This document shows, one piece after another, positions 33,118 to 42,106 of a stretch of 64,000 bases of DNA. Origin of the DNA: DATBGZ01 sp963803115 (GTDB lineage Bacteria; Actinomycetota; Actinomycetes; Mycobacteriales; Micromonosporaceae); NCBI GenBank assembly GCA_963803115.1, contig CAWDLN010000015.1, forward strand, positions 62,001-126,000, read 5' to 3'. Positions within the stretch are counted from its first letter, which is position 1. Every line of letters starts with the position of its first letter. Both the position numbers and the translations under genes were made by a program. The notes under the pieces were generated by a model, which saw only the letters and a program-made list of their open reading frames with translations, was not told where the DNA came from and made no database searches.

Positions 33118-34698
33118 ATGCGCACAACCACGAACCGACGACGGCGGGCAGCCTGGGGACTGGCTGCCGCAGCCGTCGCCGCGGGCGGCCTGTACGGGCT
33201 CGAACCGGCTGGAGTGATCGCGTCGAGCCACCGCGAGGCACCGTATATCGCGAACGATCCGGTGGTCGACAACACCGACGTCTACGCCTTCGCCAGCCCC
33301 GACAAGACCGACACCGTGACCTTCGTCGCGAACTGGATCCCGTTCGAGGAGCCAAACGGCGGCCCGAACTTCTACCCGTTCGCCAGCGACGCCCGGTACA
33401 ACATCTACGTTGACAACGACGGCGACGCGAAGCCGGACGTCACCATGCGGTTCACGTTCAAGAACATCGACAAGCGTGGACGTAACACGTTCCTGTACAA
33501 CAACGGTCCCGTCACGTCCATCAACGACGAGAACCTACTGTTCCGCCAGACCGTGACGATGGAAACCTCCATCGACGGTCAGAACTGGGTTCCGCGCATC
33601 AAGGACGCACCGGTGGCGCCGTCCCGGGTCGGGCCCGCCTCGATGCCGAACTACCAGACGCTGCGCGACCAGGCGGTCACGAGCGCCAACGGATGGAAGC
33701 TGTTCGCCGGGCAGGCCGACGACCCGTTCTTCCTGGACCTGCGGGTCTTCGACCTCTTGTACGGCGGAAACCTCAGTGAGGTCGGCCAGGACACGGCCAA
33801 GGGATACAACGTCAACACCATCGCGGTACAGGTCCCGATGAAGGAGATCGCACTCAAGGGCGACCCGGTCCGCAACCCGGTCATCGGAACCTGGAGCACG
33901 ACCGAGCGGCAGCGCTTCCGCGCGTTCGGCATCGGCTCGTCGGTGCAGACCGGCGACTGGGTGCAGGTCTCCCGGCTCGGCAACCCGCTCGTCAACGAGG
34001 TGGTCGTCCCGGCCGATCTGAAGGACACCTTCAACGCGCTGCCGCCATCCCGGGACGCTGACGTCCAGGCGATCGTCAATCGCGTCACCAATCCCGAGGT
34101 GCCCCGCCTCATTCAGGCGATCTACGGACTGCCCGCGCCGCCCACGCCCCGCAACGACCTGGTCGAGATCTTCCTGACCGGCGTCACCACCAAGGCGAAC
34201 GGCCCCATCAAGGCGGACCTCAACTCGCAGCTGAACAACGCCGACGTGAAGGCCGACAAGTTCCGGGCCTCGGAGATGCTGCGGCTGAACATGGGTGTGC
34301 CCGTGACCGCACAGCCGAACCGGCTCGGCGTGCTCGCCGGTGACCTGCAGGGGTTCCCGAACGGCCGGCGGCTGACCGACGACGTGGTCGACATCGAACT
34401 GCAGGCGCTCGAAGGCGCGGCGCAGACCGGCAAAATCGTGGACGCGCTGGCCGCCGGGGACAAGGTCAACCAGAACGACAACGCGTTCGCCGCGTCATTC
34501 CCGTACGTCGCGCTGCCCAACTCGATCGCCGTCAACCAGCAGAGTTCGGTTGCGGGTGGTGGCAGTGGCGGGTATGCGTTGAGCCAGACCATGCTGCTCT
34601 CCGCCGGTGGCGTTGCCCTGCTCGGCGGCGGTACCTGGTTCGCGATGTGGTGGCGCCGCCACCGCCGCCGGGCTACCTCTGTCCACAATGGAGAATAG
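33118..34698 (+). CDS. DUF4331 domain-containing secreted/anchored protein
   Basis: A 526-aa protein. A twin-arginine-like N-terminus (TTNRRRRAAWGLAAAAVAAG) precedes the DUF4331 signature ASSHREAPYIANDPVVDNTD, and YVDNDGDAKPDVTMRFTF follows. The C-terminus has a Gly/Ser linker, a TM segment (LLSAGGVALLGGGTWFAMWW) and a basic cytoplasmic tail, so it is probably anchored at the outer face of the membrane. The function of DUF4331 proteins is unknown. GGTGGAGGG stands before the ATG. A strong hairpin follows the gene at 34759-34790. Confidence 0.88.
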   Translation: MRTTTNRRRRAAWGLAAAAVAAGGLYGLEPAGVIASSHREAPYIANDPVVDNTDVYAFASPDKTDTVTFVANWIPFEEPNGGPNFYPFASDARYNIYVDNDGDAKPDVTMRFTFKNIDKRGRNTFLYNNGPVTSINDENLLFRQTVTMETSIDGQNWVPRIKDAPVAPSRVGPASMPNYQTLRDQAVTSANGWKLFAGQADDPFFLDLRVFDLLYGGNLSEVGQDTAKGYNVNTIAVQVPMKEIALKGDPVRNPVIGTWSTTERQRFRAFGIGSSVQTGDWVQVSRLGNPLVNEVVVPADLKDTFNALPPSRDADVQAIVNRVTNPEVPRLIQAIYGLPAPPTPRNDLVEIFLTGVTTKANGPIKADLNSQLNNADVKADKFRASEMLRLNMGVPVTAQPNRLGVLAGDLQGFPNGRRLTDDVVDIELQALEGAAQTGKIVDALAAGDKVNQNDNAFAASFPYVALPNSIAVNQQSSVAGGGSGGYALSQTMLLSAGGVALLGGGTWFAMWWRRHRRRATSVHNGE

Positions 34699-34758
34699 GC
34701 CCGCAATGGAGACTAGTCGCTTCGGAGACCAGTAGAGCCTTACTGGATGGGGTGGGAA

Positions 34759-34790
34759 GTCGCCGGTCGGCCCTCGGGCCGGCCGGCGAC
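34759..34790 (+). terminator. Rho-independent-type hairpin after the DUF4331 gene
   Basis: GTCGCCGGTCGGCC and GGCCGGCCGGCGAC form a near-perfect 14-bp stem around a CTCG loop, 60 bp after the stop codon. No U-tract follows, as is usual for actinobacterial terminators. Confidence 0.65.
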
Positions 34791-34823
34791 GCCCGTCACA
34801 GGTGGCCAGGCACACTAGCCGAC

Positions 34824-35162
34824 ATGAGTCTGGAGAGCTTCGAGCTGGTCATGCTGCGCCGGCCGGCTAACGCCACGCCGTATGACGAGGAGACCCTGGA
34901 GCGCATCCAGGCCGAACACCTCGCCTTCCACGCCCGCCTCCGGGCGGACGGCACAATCGTCACGAACGGCCCATTGCGCGGTCAGCCCGACGAATCGCTG
35001 CGCGGATTCACGTTCTACCGGGTCGGCTCGGTCCAGCGAGCCCGCGAGATCGCCGAACAGGATCCGTCGGTACGGGCCGGAAGGCTGGTCGTCGACGTCA
35101 TGGAATGGCTCTGCCCGGCCGGCACGATGATTCTTTCTGGTCGCCCGGTCGGCCCCTCGTAG
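34824..35162 (+). CDS. YciI-family protein
   Basis: A 112-aa ferredoxin-like-fold protein. FELVMLRRP opens the fold, LERIQAEHLAFHARLRADGT carries the family His, GPLRGQPDESLRGFTFYRV follows, and REIAEQDPSVRAGRLVVDVMEW ends with the Asp-Pro-x3-Ala/Arg-G pattern. YciI proteins are small enzymes or binding proteins of mostly unknown role. Confidence 0.88.
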   Translation: MSLESFELVMLRRPANATPYDEETLERIQAEHLAFHARLRADGTIVTNGPLRGQPDESLRGFTFYRVGSVQRAREIAEQDPSVRAGRLVVDVMEWLCPAGTMILSGRPVGPS

Positions 35163-35208
35163 CTGTTCGAGTCGCGCGACCCTGAGAGGCCCGTTTATCC
35201 TCCGGGCC

Positions 35209-37404
35209 ATGAGCGACGAGCCGGAGCAGGCGGCAACCACCAACGAAGACGCCGAGGTGCTGCCATCGCCGACCCCGCCGGCGACGCCAGCGGCACCGCC
35301 CACCACCTTGACGGATCCGGAACCCCCGGAATCTTCGGAACCGGCACCACCGGCAACGCTTCCGGAGCCGGCGACCACGGTGACGCCCGTGCAAGCGGCC
35401 GCGACGTCGGCGCCGTCGGCCGCCCATCGTGGTCGCAGTCCGTTGTTCGTCGTCGGTGCGACCGTGCTCGCGGTCCTCGCCGCCGCAGTCGCTGGCGGCG
35501 GTCTCTACACGGCGTCGGTGTCCACGCCGAGGCTCGAACCTCTGGCCTCATCGACGACCCTCTACTACGCCGACGGCACAACAGTGTTGGCGCGCATCGG
35601 AAGCGTCGACCGCACAGTGCTCGGCTATGACGAGTTCCTGCCCGTTGTTGCACAGGTCGCCGTGGCGGCCGAGGATCCGTCGTTCTGGGACAGCGGGACG
35701 GGTGCCATCACCCGGTCCGTGGCCCGTCAGGCCACCGACATCGCCGACAGCTCGAGCGCCGCCGCGAGGGCACGCATTCTCGTACAAGCCTGGAAGCTCG
35801 ACAGAACGTACTCAAAGGAAGAGATCCTCGCCTACTACCTCAATGCCGCAAACTTCGGCCGGCAGGCGTACGGCGTCGAGGCCGCGGCACAGACGTACTT
35901 CAACAAGACGGCCCGCCGCGACGCCCCGCCCGACAAGCAGCTGACCGCCGCCGAGGCGATGGTGTTGCTCGCCGTCGTCCGCCAGCCGTACGCGACGGAC
36001 CCCGTCTCGCCTGGCTTTGATCCCGGTACGAGCGCGGCGGCCGAGCTGAACTCGCGACAGCGCTGGACCGAGATTCGCAGTGAGATGGTCACCCTGGGCT
36101 ATCTGTCGGCCCAGGACGCGTCCCAGATCAGCTATCCGCTGCCACAGGCGCCGACGTCCGGGCCGCGCGGGTCCGGTGCCCTACCGGGAGGACTGGTCGT
36201 CAACCACGTACTGGACGAGATCAGTCACACCGACGGCTCTGCTCTCCGTGGCCAAAGCTGGGAGTCGATCAGGAACGGCGGATACGCGATCACCACCACG
36301 ATCGACCGCAGGGCCCAGGAGGTACTGGAGCACGCGGCCGATGAGACGGTCAACGGTTCGGTGATGAACGGTCAGCCAGCCAACTTGCAGGCGGCGGGGG
36401 TCGTGGTCGAACCCGGGACGGGCCGCGTGCTCGCGTACTACGGCGGACATGACGGACTCGGCAACGACTACGCCGGCTTCTATGTCAGTGAGAACAATGA
36501 GGCGACCGGTATCGGACGCTTCCCGCCCGGTGGGTCGTTCATGGTCTATACCCTCGCCGCCGCGCTCAAGGCGGGATTCTCGTTGAATTCGCGGTGGGAG
36601 TGGACGCCGCATGCCCAGCCCGGCCGGCCAGCGGACAACCTCATCCGCAACGTCGGCACATGCGCGTCGAATCCGAGCGGGCGGACCTGCTCCTTGCTGG
36701 AATCGACCACCAACTCCCTGAACGTGCCGTTCTATGACGTCACGGTGGTGGTGGGGGCGAACCGCGTGCTCGAGATGGCCCGCGACGCTGGCGTGGAGAC
36801 AATGTGGACAGACGACCGCAGCCGGGTCGACCTACGCTCCACCGACCTCAACCAACTCGTACCGTCCCGGTTCGACACGGTGCTGGGCATCGGGCAGTAC
36901 CCCGTCACGGTGATCGATCAGGCCAACGCGATGGCGACCTTCGCCGCCGGCGGATTACGGGCACGGGCCCACTTCGTGCACTCGGTTGCCTCCGGCCGTG
37001 ACGTCATCTACGGCGACTCGCTGCCCAGTGCGAGCCAGACCAGGATCCTCACCGCCGCACAGGTAGCCGACCTGAGCTACGCACTGTCCAGCTCACCCGG
37101 CTCCGGCGGCATGGCGGTCAAGACCGGAACGTGGGAGTTCAGCCCGGCCCCGGGCAAGATGGCCCACGCCTGGAGCATCGGCTACACCAGCGCGGTCGCG
37201 ATGGCCGTGTGGATCGGCAACAAAGCCGACGAGCAGCCCCTGGTCGATCGTACCGGCACGATGATCTTTGGTTCGGGGCTGCCCAGCACGATCCTTCACA
37301 CCGTCATCACCGGGACGCAGACGCAGTTGGGGCTCACGCCCACGCCGTTCCCCGCGCCGACGTTCATCGCCGCGGAGAATCCCCCTGGCCCGACTCCGGG
37401 CTGA
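35209..37404 (+). CDS. Class A penicillin-binding protein homologue with degenerate active sites
   Basis: 731 aa: a Pro/Ala/Thr-rich cytoplasmic tail (1-78), one TM (LFVVGATVLAVLAAAVAGGG), a GT51-like domain (about 115-300) and a transpeptidase domain (about 385-715). The GT51 part keeps motif 1 (AAEDPSFW), YSKEEILAYYLN and FGRQAYGVEAAA, but lacks the GGSTITQQ motif and is about 25 residues short there. In the transpeptidase the SxxK region reads RFPPGGSFMVYTLAAAL: compared with the usual PGSSFKVYTLAAAL, Ser is Gly and Lys is Met. The KTG motif (AVKTGTWEF) is kept. Membrane-bound peptidoglycan binding or a scaffold role is more likely than catalysis. Confidence 0.88.
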   Translation: MSDEPEQAATTNEDAEVLPSPTPPATPAAPPTTLTDPEPPESSEPAPPATLPEPATTVTPVQAAATSAPSAAHRGRSPLFVVGATVLAVLAAAVAGGGLYTASVSTPRLEPLASSTTLYYADGTTVLARIGSVDRTVLGYDEFLPVVAQVAVAAEDPSFWDSGTGAITRSVARQATDIADSSSAAARARILVQAWKLDRTYSKEEILAYYLNAANFGRQAYGVEAAAQTYFNKTARRDAPPDKQLTAAEAMVLLAVVRQPYATDPVSPGFDPGTSAAAELNSRQRWTEIRSEMVTLGYLSAQDASQISYPLPQAPTSGPRGSGALPGGLVVNHVLDEISHTDGSALRGQSWESIRNGGYAITTTIDRRAQEVLEHAADETVNGSVMNGQPANLQAAGVVVEPGTGRVLAYYGGHDGLGNDYAGFYVSENNEATGIGRFPPGGSFMVYTLAAALKAGFSLNSRWEWTPHAQPGRPADNLIRNVGTCASNPSGRTCSLLESTTNSLNVPFYDVTVVVGANRVLEMARDAGVETMWTDDRSRVDLRSTDLNQLVPSRFDTVLGIGQYPVTVIDQANAMATFAAGGLRARAHFVHSVASGRDVIYGDSLPSASQTRILTAAQVADLSYALSSSPGSGGMAVKTGTWEFSPAPGKMAHAWSIGYTSAVAMAVWIGNKADEQPLVDRTGTMIFGSGLPSTILHTVITGTQTQLGLTPTPFPAPTFIAAENPPGPTPG

Positions 37405-37428
37405 CGTCGCGCCAATTCTAGCGTCGCG

Positions 37429-39789
37429 TCAGGTCACGGCGCACCGGGCGCCGTTGAGGGTGAAGTTCGGCGGTTTCGCGTTGGCCGCGCGGTCCCATTC
37501 GGCGTCGAATGCGATGTCGACCGACCGCCCCGGCCCGATCGTGGCATCGCCACGGTCGTTCGTCGCGACCACGTCCCGCCCGTTTGGTCCACTTTGGACG
37601 ATCCGGGCGTTCTTTGCCGCGCTCACGCGTTGCCCGTTGGCGAACTGCCAGCGCAGCTCCCATCGGCTGACGGGCGCGGAGCCGCGGTTGGTGATCCGCA
37701 ACGCCCCGTGGAAGGTGCCGGGTCCAGCGGGCTGGATCCCGTAGCTCACCGTGCAGGTCGTCGGCGGCAGGTCGTCGTCGGCGGTCAGGAACACGTTCGC
37801 ACTGATCTCGTCGGCCGCAACGTCGGTGTTGTCCACGATGATCTGAGCGAGGGTTCTCCGGAAATCAATGCCGTACTCATTGCGGATGGAGCTCAGCATG
37901 CGGTCGCTTCCGTAGAAGAAGCGGTCGCCGTCGCGCAGCCGCTGGAATTCCCGGGTCCAGATCGCCAGCTGAGTCTCGCCGAACTCGGTGCCGGGCACGT
38001 GTGGTTCCGCGATCATCCCGACGAAGGCGTCCACGGCGTCCACCTTGCCGTAGATCGCCTTGAGCCTGGCCGCGATGGTGGTGCGCCGCACGTCCCGGGT
38101 TGCGGTGCCTTCGACCGCATCCTCGTCGTTGAGGTCCACCGGCCGGCCGTCGATGTCGGAGAGGCTGAGCACGTCGACGAGGTTGGGATCGTTGATCTCC
38201 CTACCGGGCGTCAGCATCGGGTCGGCCGGGAAACTGTCGGTCGACTCGCCGGTCATGGCCGTGAATGAGGCCTTGGGTGCCAAGCCGTACGCGAGCCGGA
38301 GGTCGTTGTAGCTGCCGATGCCGTGGTCGCGTCCCCGCTCGATGTCGATGGCGCCAAGGTCCGTCACCCCGTGGAAGCACTGGGGCATGGTCGGACCGTC
38401 CAGGCACTGCGGGTTGCCCGGCACCGGGATCTGGAACAGCGTGCTGCGCAGCTGGTTGTCGATGTTCTCGTCGTTGTTGTACTGCGACTCGGCACCGATC
38501 GCCTTGAGCAGCTCGCCCTCGCCGAGTGCGGGCAACAGGTCGGGGTTGAAGAAGGCCACGCCGAGCGGGATGGCGATCGCGACTTCTGTGGGGTCGTCGG
38601 GCGCAGGGTTTTCGACCTCCAAGCCCTGGGCCTCGAAGGCGTCCAGTTGAGCCTGGGTGTAGTGACCCACCGGCACCTCGAGCTCGAACTCACCGTGGAT
38701 CTGGCTGTGCCCCCGGTATCCGACCGTCGCGAATTCGGAACTCAAAGTTGTGTCCACATTGGAGTTGTAGCCGGTGTACTTTGGCAGGGCCACGCCCATC
38801 GCCGGCAGGAACTCGGTGTAGGTGATCCACTGCTCTTCCGCGATTACGATGCGGCGGGCGATCTGGAACTTCTCCTCCGCTGAGAGCCGGTTCGGTAGGA
38901 GCGCGACGATCCGGTTGTGCTCCCGGGCGAAGAGGGTTTGCGTCGCGGTCAACGCGATGTTCTCGTTGGCTCGGGCGTCGCCGGCCACCATGGCGACACT
39001 CGGGTTGCCGCGTAGCCGGCCATCGATATCCATCACTGGCGCGGCCGCCGGGTTGCCCCGCGCCGTCGCCCGGGGCAGGTAGCCGCCGGGCAGCATGAGG
39101 GTGGCCTGGTTGTTCGCCGGGTTTCCGTCCAGAGGACCGTCGCGAAGCCAATCCAGCCGTGCCTTCGTCGCGCCGTACACCGGATTCGCGGAGATGTAGG
39201 ACGGTAGGGTGTTGGTCTGCTGCCGGGGGTTGGACGGGCTCGTTCCGGTTCCAGTGCTCGCCGCCGACCTGGTGAAGGCGATGACGCCGAGGTCGTTGCG
39301 GAACGGCTCCAGCGGATCGTTGGCGTCGAACGGGATGTTCGCGGCCGTCGCGGTCGGTCCAGTCGACAGCCGCGAGCCGAAGGTGTGGTCGAGGAACTGG
39401 CCCCAGGTCCAGCCCCACTGACTGACTCGTCGCTCAGAAAACACGTTCTGGCTGGCGTCGTTGAGGATCCGGTTCGAGATGGCGCGGGCGTTCGGCCCGG
39501 ACAGTGCCGCGCCGACGCCGTCGCCATAGTGGGCCGAGCCGACCCGTGCGTATGGCTGGTTCGCTTGACCCCACGTCAGATGGCGCAGGTTGTTGCCGCT
39601 TCCGTCGAGGCTCTCCACGTACCACCAGGACACCGGAAATCCGCGGTCCGGGTGCCGTCCGTAGGCGAGCAGTTCGCCGGCGTTCAAACCGCCGGCGAGG
39701 AGCAGTCCGGCGATCGCGGTGATAACCACGGCGCCCGTGAGCAATTTACGACGGCTGGTGCGTCGACGCATCACACGCTTGGGTGCCAC
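37429..39789 (-). CDS. Secreted animal-type heme peroxidase with C-terminal CBM2-like module
   Basis: 786 aa from GTG 39789 (GGGGAGGC upstream). A Tat-like signal (TSRRKLLTGAVVITAIAG) is followed by an An_peroxidase domain (about 90-650). WGQFLDHTF holds the distal His, FAREHNRIVALLP the proximal His, and ERGRDHGIGSYNDLR is the diagnostic C-terminal motif of the animal peroxidase/cyclooxygenase superfamily. Residues about 680-786 (CTVSYGIQPAGPGTFHGALR, SRWELRWQFANGQRVS, FTLNGARC) have the Cys-to-Cys beta-sandwich pattern of family 2 carbohydrate-binding modules. This would target the peroxidase to cellulose or chitin. It converges on the PBP-like gene with 24 bp between. Confidence 0.9.
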   Translation of the reverse strand: MAPKRVMRRRTSRRKLLTGAVVITAIAGLLLAGGLNAGELLAYGRHPDRGFPVSWWYVESLDGSGNNLRHLTWGQANQPYARVGSAHYGDGVGAALSGPNARAISNRILNDASQNVFSERRVSQWGWTWGQFLDHTFGSRLSTGPTATAANIPFDANDPLEPFRNDLGVIAFTRSAASTGTGTSPSNPRQQTNTLPSYISANPVYGATKARLDWLRDGPLDGNPANNQATLMLPGGYLPRATARGNPAAAPVMDIDGRLRGNPSVAMVAGDARANENIALTATQTLFAREHNRIVALLPNRLSAEEKFQIARRIVIAEEQWITYTEFLPAMGVALPKYTGYNSNVDTTLSSEFATVGYRGHSQIHGEFELEVPVGHYTQAQLDAFEAQGLEVENPAPDDPTEVAIAIPLGVAFFNPDLLPALGEGELLKAIGAESQYNNDENIDNQLRSTLFQIPVPGNPQCLDGPTMPQCFHGVTDLGAIDIERGRDHGIGSYNDLRLAYGLAPKASFTAMTGESTDSFPADPMLTPGREINDPNLVDVLSLSDIDGRPVDLNDEDAVEGTATRDVRRTTIAARLKAIYGKVDAVDAFVGMIAEPHVPGTEFGETQLAIWTREFQRLRDGDRFFYGSDRMLSSIRNEYGIDFRRTLAQIIVDNTDVAADEISANVFLTADDDLPPTTCTVSYGIQPAGPGTFHGALRITNRGSAPVSRWELRWQFANGQRVSAAKNARIVQSGPNGRDVVATNDRGDATIGPGRSVDIAFDAEWDRAANAKPPNFTLNGARCAVT

Positions 39790-40142
39790 GTAGCCTCCCC
39801 AGGTAAGTGGCAGCACTGCGGACAAGGCCGCTGGGGCGTGCGACGACCAGTGGCCAAGATGAGGGCTCGCGCGCACTCAGGGTCTCCGACGGGCCAGTCC
39901 CGACGGGAGTTCGGCCGAACCCTCGTGTGTGGACAGTTGACGCGCCATGCCTTTCAAGCAACGCGAGCAACTGTCGGATTATGGACTCTTAGTGCAGGGA
40001 TGTTTCTCCCTTATCAGGGCGAAGTCAATACATGACACACCGTCAATTGCTCCATCTGACGAAAGTTCCCATCCCTCTAGTTACGATGGGTGCCTGCACG
40101 CTGACACGCCGGCTCTATCCATAGTGGACTGTTGAGTTCGCG
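39790..40142. other. Intergenic region upstream of the peroxidase gene
   Basis: 353 bp without a supported gene. The central part (about 39960-40135) is clearly more AT-rich than the surroundings and probably carries the minus-strand promoter of the peroxidase. A TTGACT sequence (complement of 40024-40029) could be a -35 box, without a convincing -10. Short open frames here have no recognisable similarity. Confidence 0.4.
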
Positions 40143-40907
40143 TCAGGCGACGGTGACCGTGACGCCCCCGGAGAACGGTGAGTCGTGCAGTTCGAGGCGG
40201 ACGAGTTCGCCGCCCTTCGGGATGTCGTAGACGATCGTGCCCGTGACAGTCTTGCCGGGATCGATCATATTGATCCAGGTCGACGCGTTGGCGTTGGCGA
40301 TGAGTCCGGCCGCCGTGTCCGGCGTGTACTCGTTCCCGTCGGCGCTAATACCGATCTGAGCTCCGTCAAGCAACAGCTGGCCCGACTCGCCCACGTTCTG
40401 GACGCTCAGCCCGACGAGGCAGTACTGACCCTGCGCCTTGCGGCTGACCGGGCCGGCGCCAACCGACTTGCGCCCGCAGTCGACCGAGGTCACTACGAAT
40501 TGGAACTTGCCGTCCCGGGCCGGCGTGTTCAGGCCGGCGACCACTGGCGTCGTCGGAGCGGGTGCAGTGGGTGGATGGGTCGTGGGCGCCGGGTTGGACG
40601 GCTCGGCTGGGGCGGCCGGACCAAGGCCGACAGCATCGCGGATGGCGGCGCTGGTGAGCAGCGCGAAGGTGGCTCCGCCCGCGCAGCACGCGGCCAGTAC
40701 GCCGGCCACGATGAGCAACGCCGTCAGCCCTCCGCGCCGGCGCGGGGGCGCGTTGACGTACACGATGGGCTGCTGCCCCGGCGGCGCATAGACCACCGGC
40801 TGCGGGTATACGGGTTGCTCGGTCGTCGGCCAGGGATCGGCGGCCGGACGCGCGGTGGCACGACCGACCCACGCGGGCGGCTTCGTCTCCTCCCCGGTTT
40901 CCGTCAT
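40143..40907 (-). CDS. Membrane-anchored DUF4352-type protein
   Basis: A 254-aa protein: a Pro/Tyr-rich cytoplasmic N-terminus (about 1-58), one TM (GLTALLIVAGVLAACCAGGATFALL), a Pro/Thr linker, and an extracytoplasmic beta-sandwich (about 125-254). The sandwich begins GKFQFVVTSVDCGRKSVG and contains QYCLVGLSVQNVGES and TVTGTIVYDIPKGGELVRLELHD, the pattern of DUF4352 (telokin-like) domains. Two cysteines are placed to form a disulfide. It lies 31 bp after ispG on the same strand and may be the last gene of the dxr operon. Confidence 0.85.
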   Translation of the reverse strand: MTETGEETKPPAWVGRATARPAADPWPTTEQPVYPQPVVYAPPGQQPIVYVNAPPRRRGGLTALLIVAGVLAACCAGGATFALLTSAAIRDAVGLGPAAPAEPSNPAPTTHPPTAPAPTTPVVAGLNTPARDGKFQFVVTSVDCGRKSVGAGPVSRKAQGQYCLVGLSVQNVGESGQLLLDGAQIGISADGNEYTPDTAAGLIANANASTWINMIDPGKTVTGTIVYDIPKGGELVRLELHDSPFSGGVTVTVA

Positions 40908-40938
40908 CGTACGAAGCTCCCTAATGGACAGTCGCGAA

Positions 40939-42096
40939 CTAGTGGACGGTCACGACCGGTCCGGAAGAGTCGGGCAGCTCGACGCCCATCTCGTCCGCGA
41001 GCCGCAGGGCCTCCTCCACCAGGGACTCGACGATCTGAGACTCGGGTACGGTCTTGATGACCTCACCCCGTACGAAAATCTGACCCTTGCCGTTGCCGGA
41101 CGCTACGCCCAGGTCCGCCTCGCGAGCCTCGCCGGGGCCGTTGACGACGCAGCCCATCACGGCCACCCGAAGCGGCGCCGGGAAGCCGTCCAGCGCTGCC
41201 GTGACCTGGTCGGCGAGGGTATAGACGTCGACCTGGGCGCGGCCGCACGACGGACACGACACGATCTCCAGGCCGCGTTCCTTGAGCCCGAGGGACTCGA
41301 GGATTGCGTTGCCCACCTTGACCTCCTCGACCGGAGGTGCGGACAGCGACACCCGGATGGTGTCGCCAATGCCCTCGGCGAGCAACGCACCGAAGGCGAC
41401 CGAAGACTTGATGGTGCCCTGGAACGCCGGGCCGGCCTCGGTGACGCCGAGGTGCAACGGGTAGTCGCACTGCTCGGCCAGCTGCCGGTACGCGCGGATC
41501 ATCACGACCGGGTCGTTGTGCTTCACCGAAATCTTGATGTCGCGGAAGCCGTGCTCTTCGAAGAGCGAACACTCCCACAGGGCCGACTCGACAAGTGCCT
41601 CGGCGGTGGCCTTGCCGTACTTCTGCAGCAGCCGCGGGTCGAGCGATCCCGCGTTGACGCCGATGCGGATCGGCACCTTCGCGTCCATCGCGGCCTTGGC
41701 GATCTCGCCGACCTTGTCGTCGAACTTCTTGATGTTGCCAGGGTTCACCCGTACCGCGGCACAGCCGGCGTCGATCGCAGCGAACACGTACCTCGGCTGG
41801 AAATGGATGTCGGCGATCACCGGGATCTGCGACTTCTTCGCGATCATCGGCAGGGCCTCGACATCGTCCTGCGACGGCACCGCGACTCGTACGATCTGGC
41901 AACCCGACGCGGTCAGCTCCGCGATCTGCTGCAGCGTGGAGTTGACATCCGCGGTCAGGGTCGTGGTCATCGACTGCACGGAAACCGGGGCTCCGCCACC
42001 GACCGGCACCGAGCCAACCATGATCTGGCGACTGTTCCGGCGGGGCGCCAATGACGGCGCGGGGGTGGCGGGCATGCCGAGGTTGGTGGCGGTCAC
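40939..42096 (-). CDS. ispG: (E)-4-hydroxy-3-methylbut-2-enyl-diphosphate synthase
   Basis: A 385-aa [4Fe-4S] enzyme of the MEP isoprenoid pathway. SVQSMTTTLTADVNSTLQQI and the TIM-barrel strands lead to DIHFQPRYVFAAID. The C-terminal cluster domain holds the cysteines in SCPSCGRAQVD and MGCVVNGPGEAREADLG. It ends at the usual length. It follows rip by 10 bp, and dxr, two genes upstream, encodes an earlier step of the same pathway. Confidence 0.97.
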   Translation of the reverse strand: MTATNLGMPATPAPSLAPRRNSRQIMVGSVPVGGGAPVSVQSMTTTLTADVNSTLQQIAELTASGCQIVRVAVPSQDDVEALPMIAKKSQIPVIADIHFQPRYVFAAIDAGCAAVRVNPGNIKKFDDKVGEIAKAAMDAKVPIRIGVNAGSLDPRLLQKYGKATAEALVESALWECSLFEEHGFRDIKISVKHNDPVVMIRAYRQLAEQCDYPLHLGVTEAGPAFQGTIKSSVAFGALLAEGIGDTIRVSLSAPPVEEVKVGNAILESLGLKERGLEIVSCPSCGRAQVDVYTLADQVTAALDGFPAPLRVAVMGCVVNGPGEAREADLGVASGNGKGQIFVRGEVIKTVPESQIVESLVEEALRLADEMGVELPDSSGPVVTVH

Positions 42097-42106
42097 TGAG
42101 GGGTCC

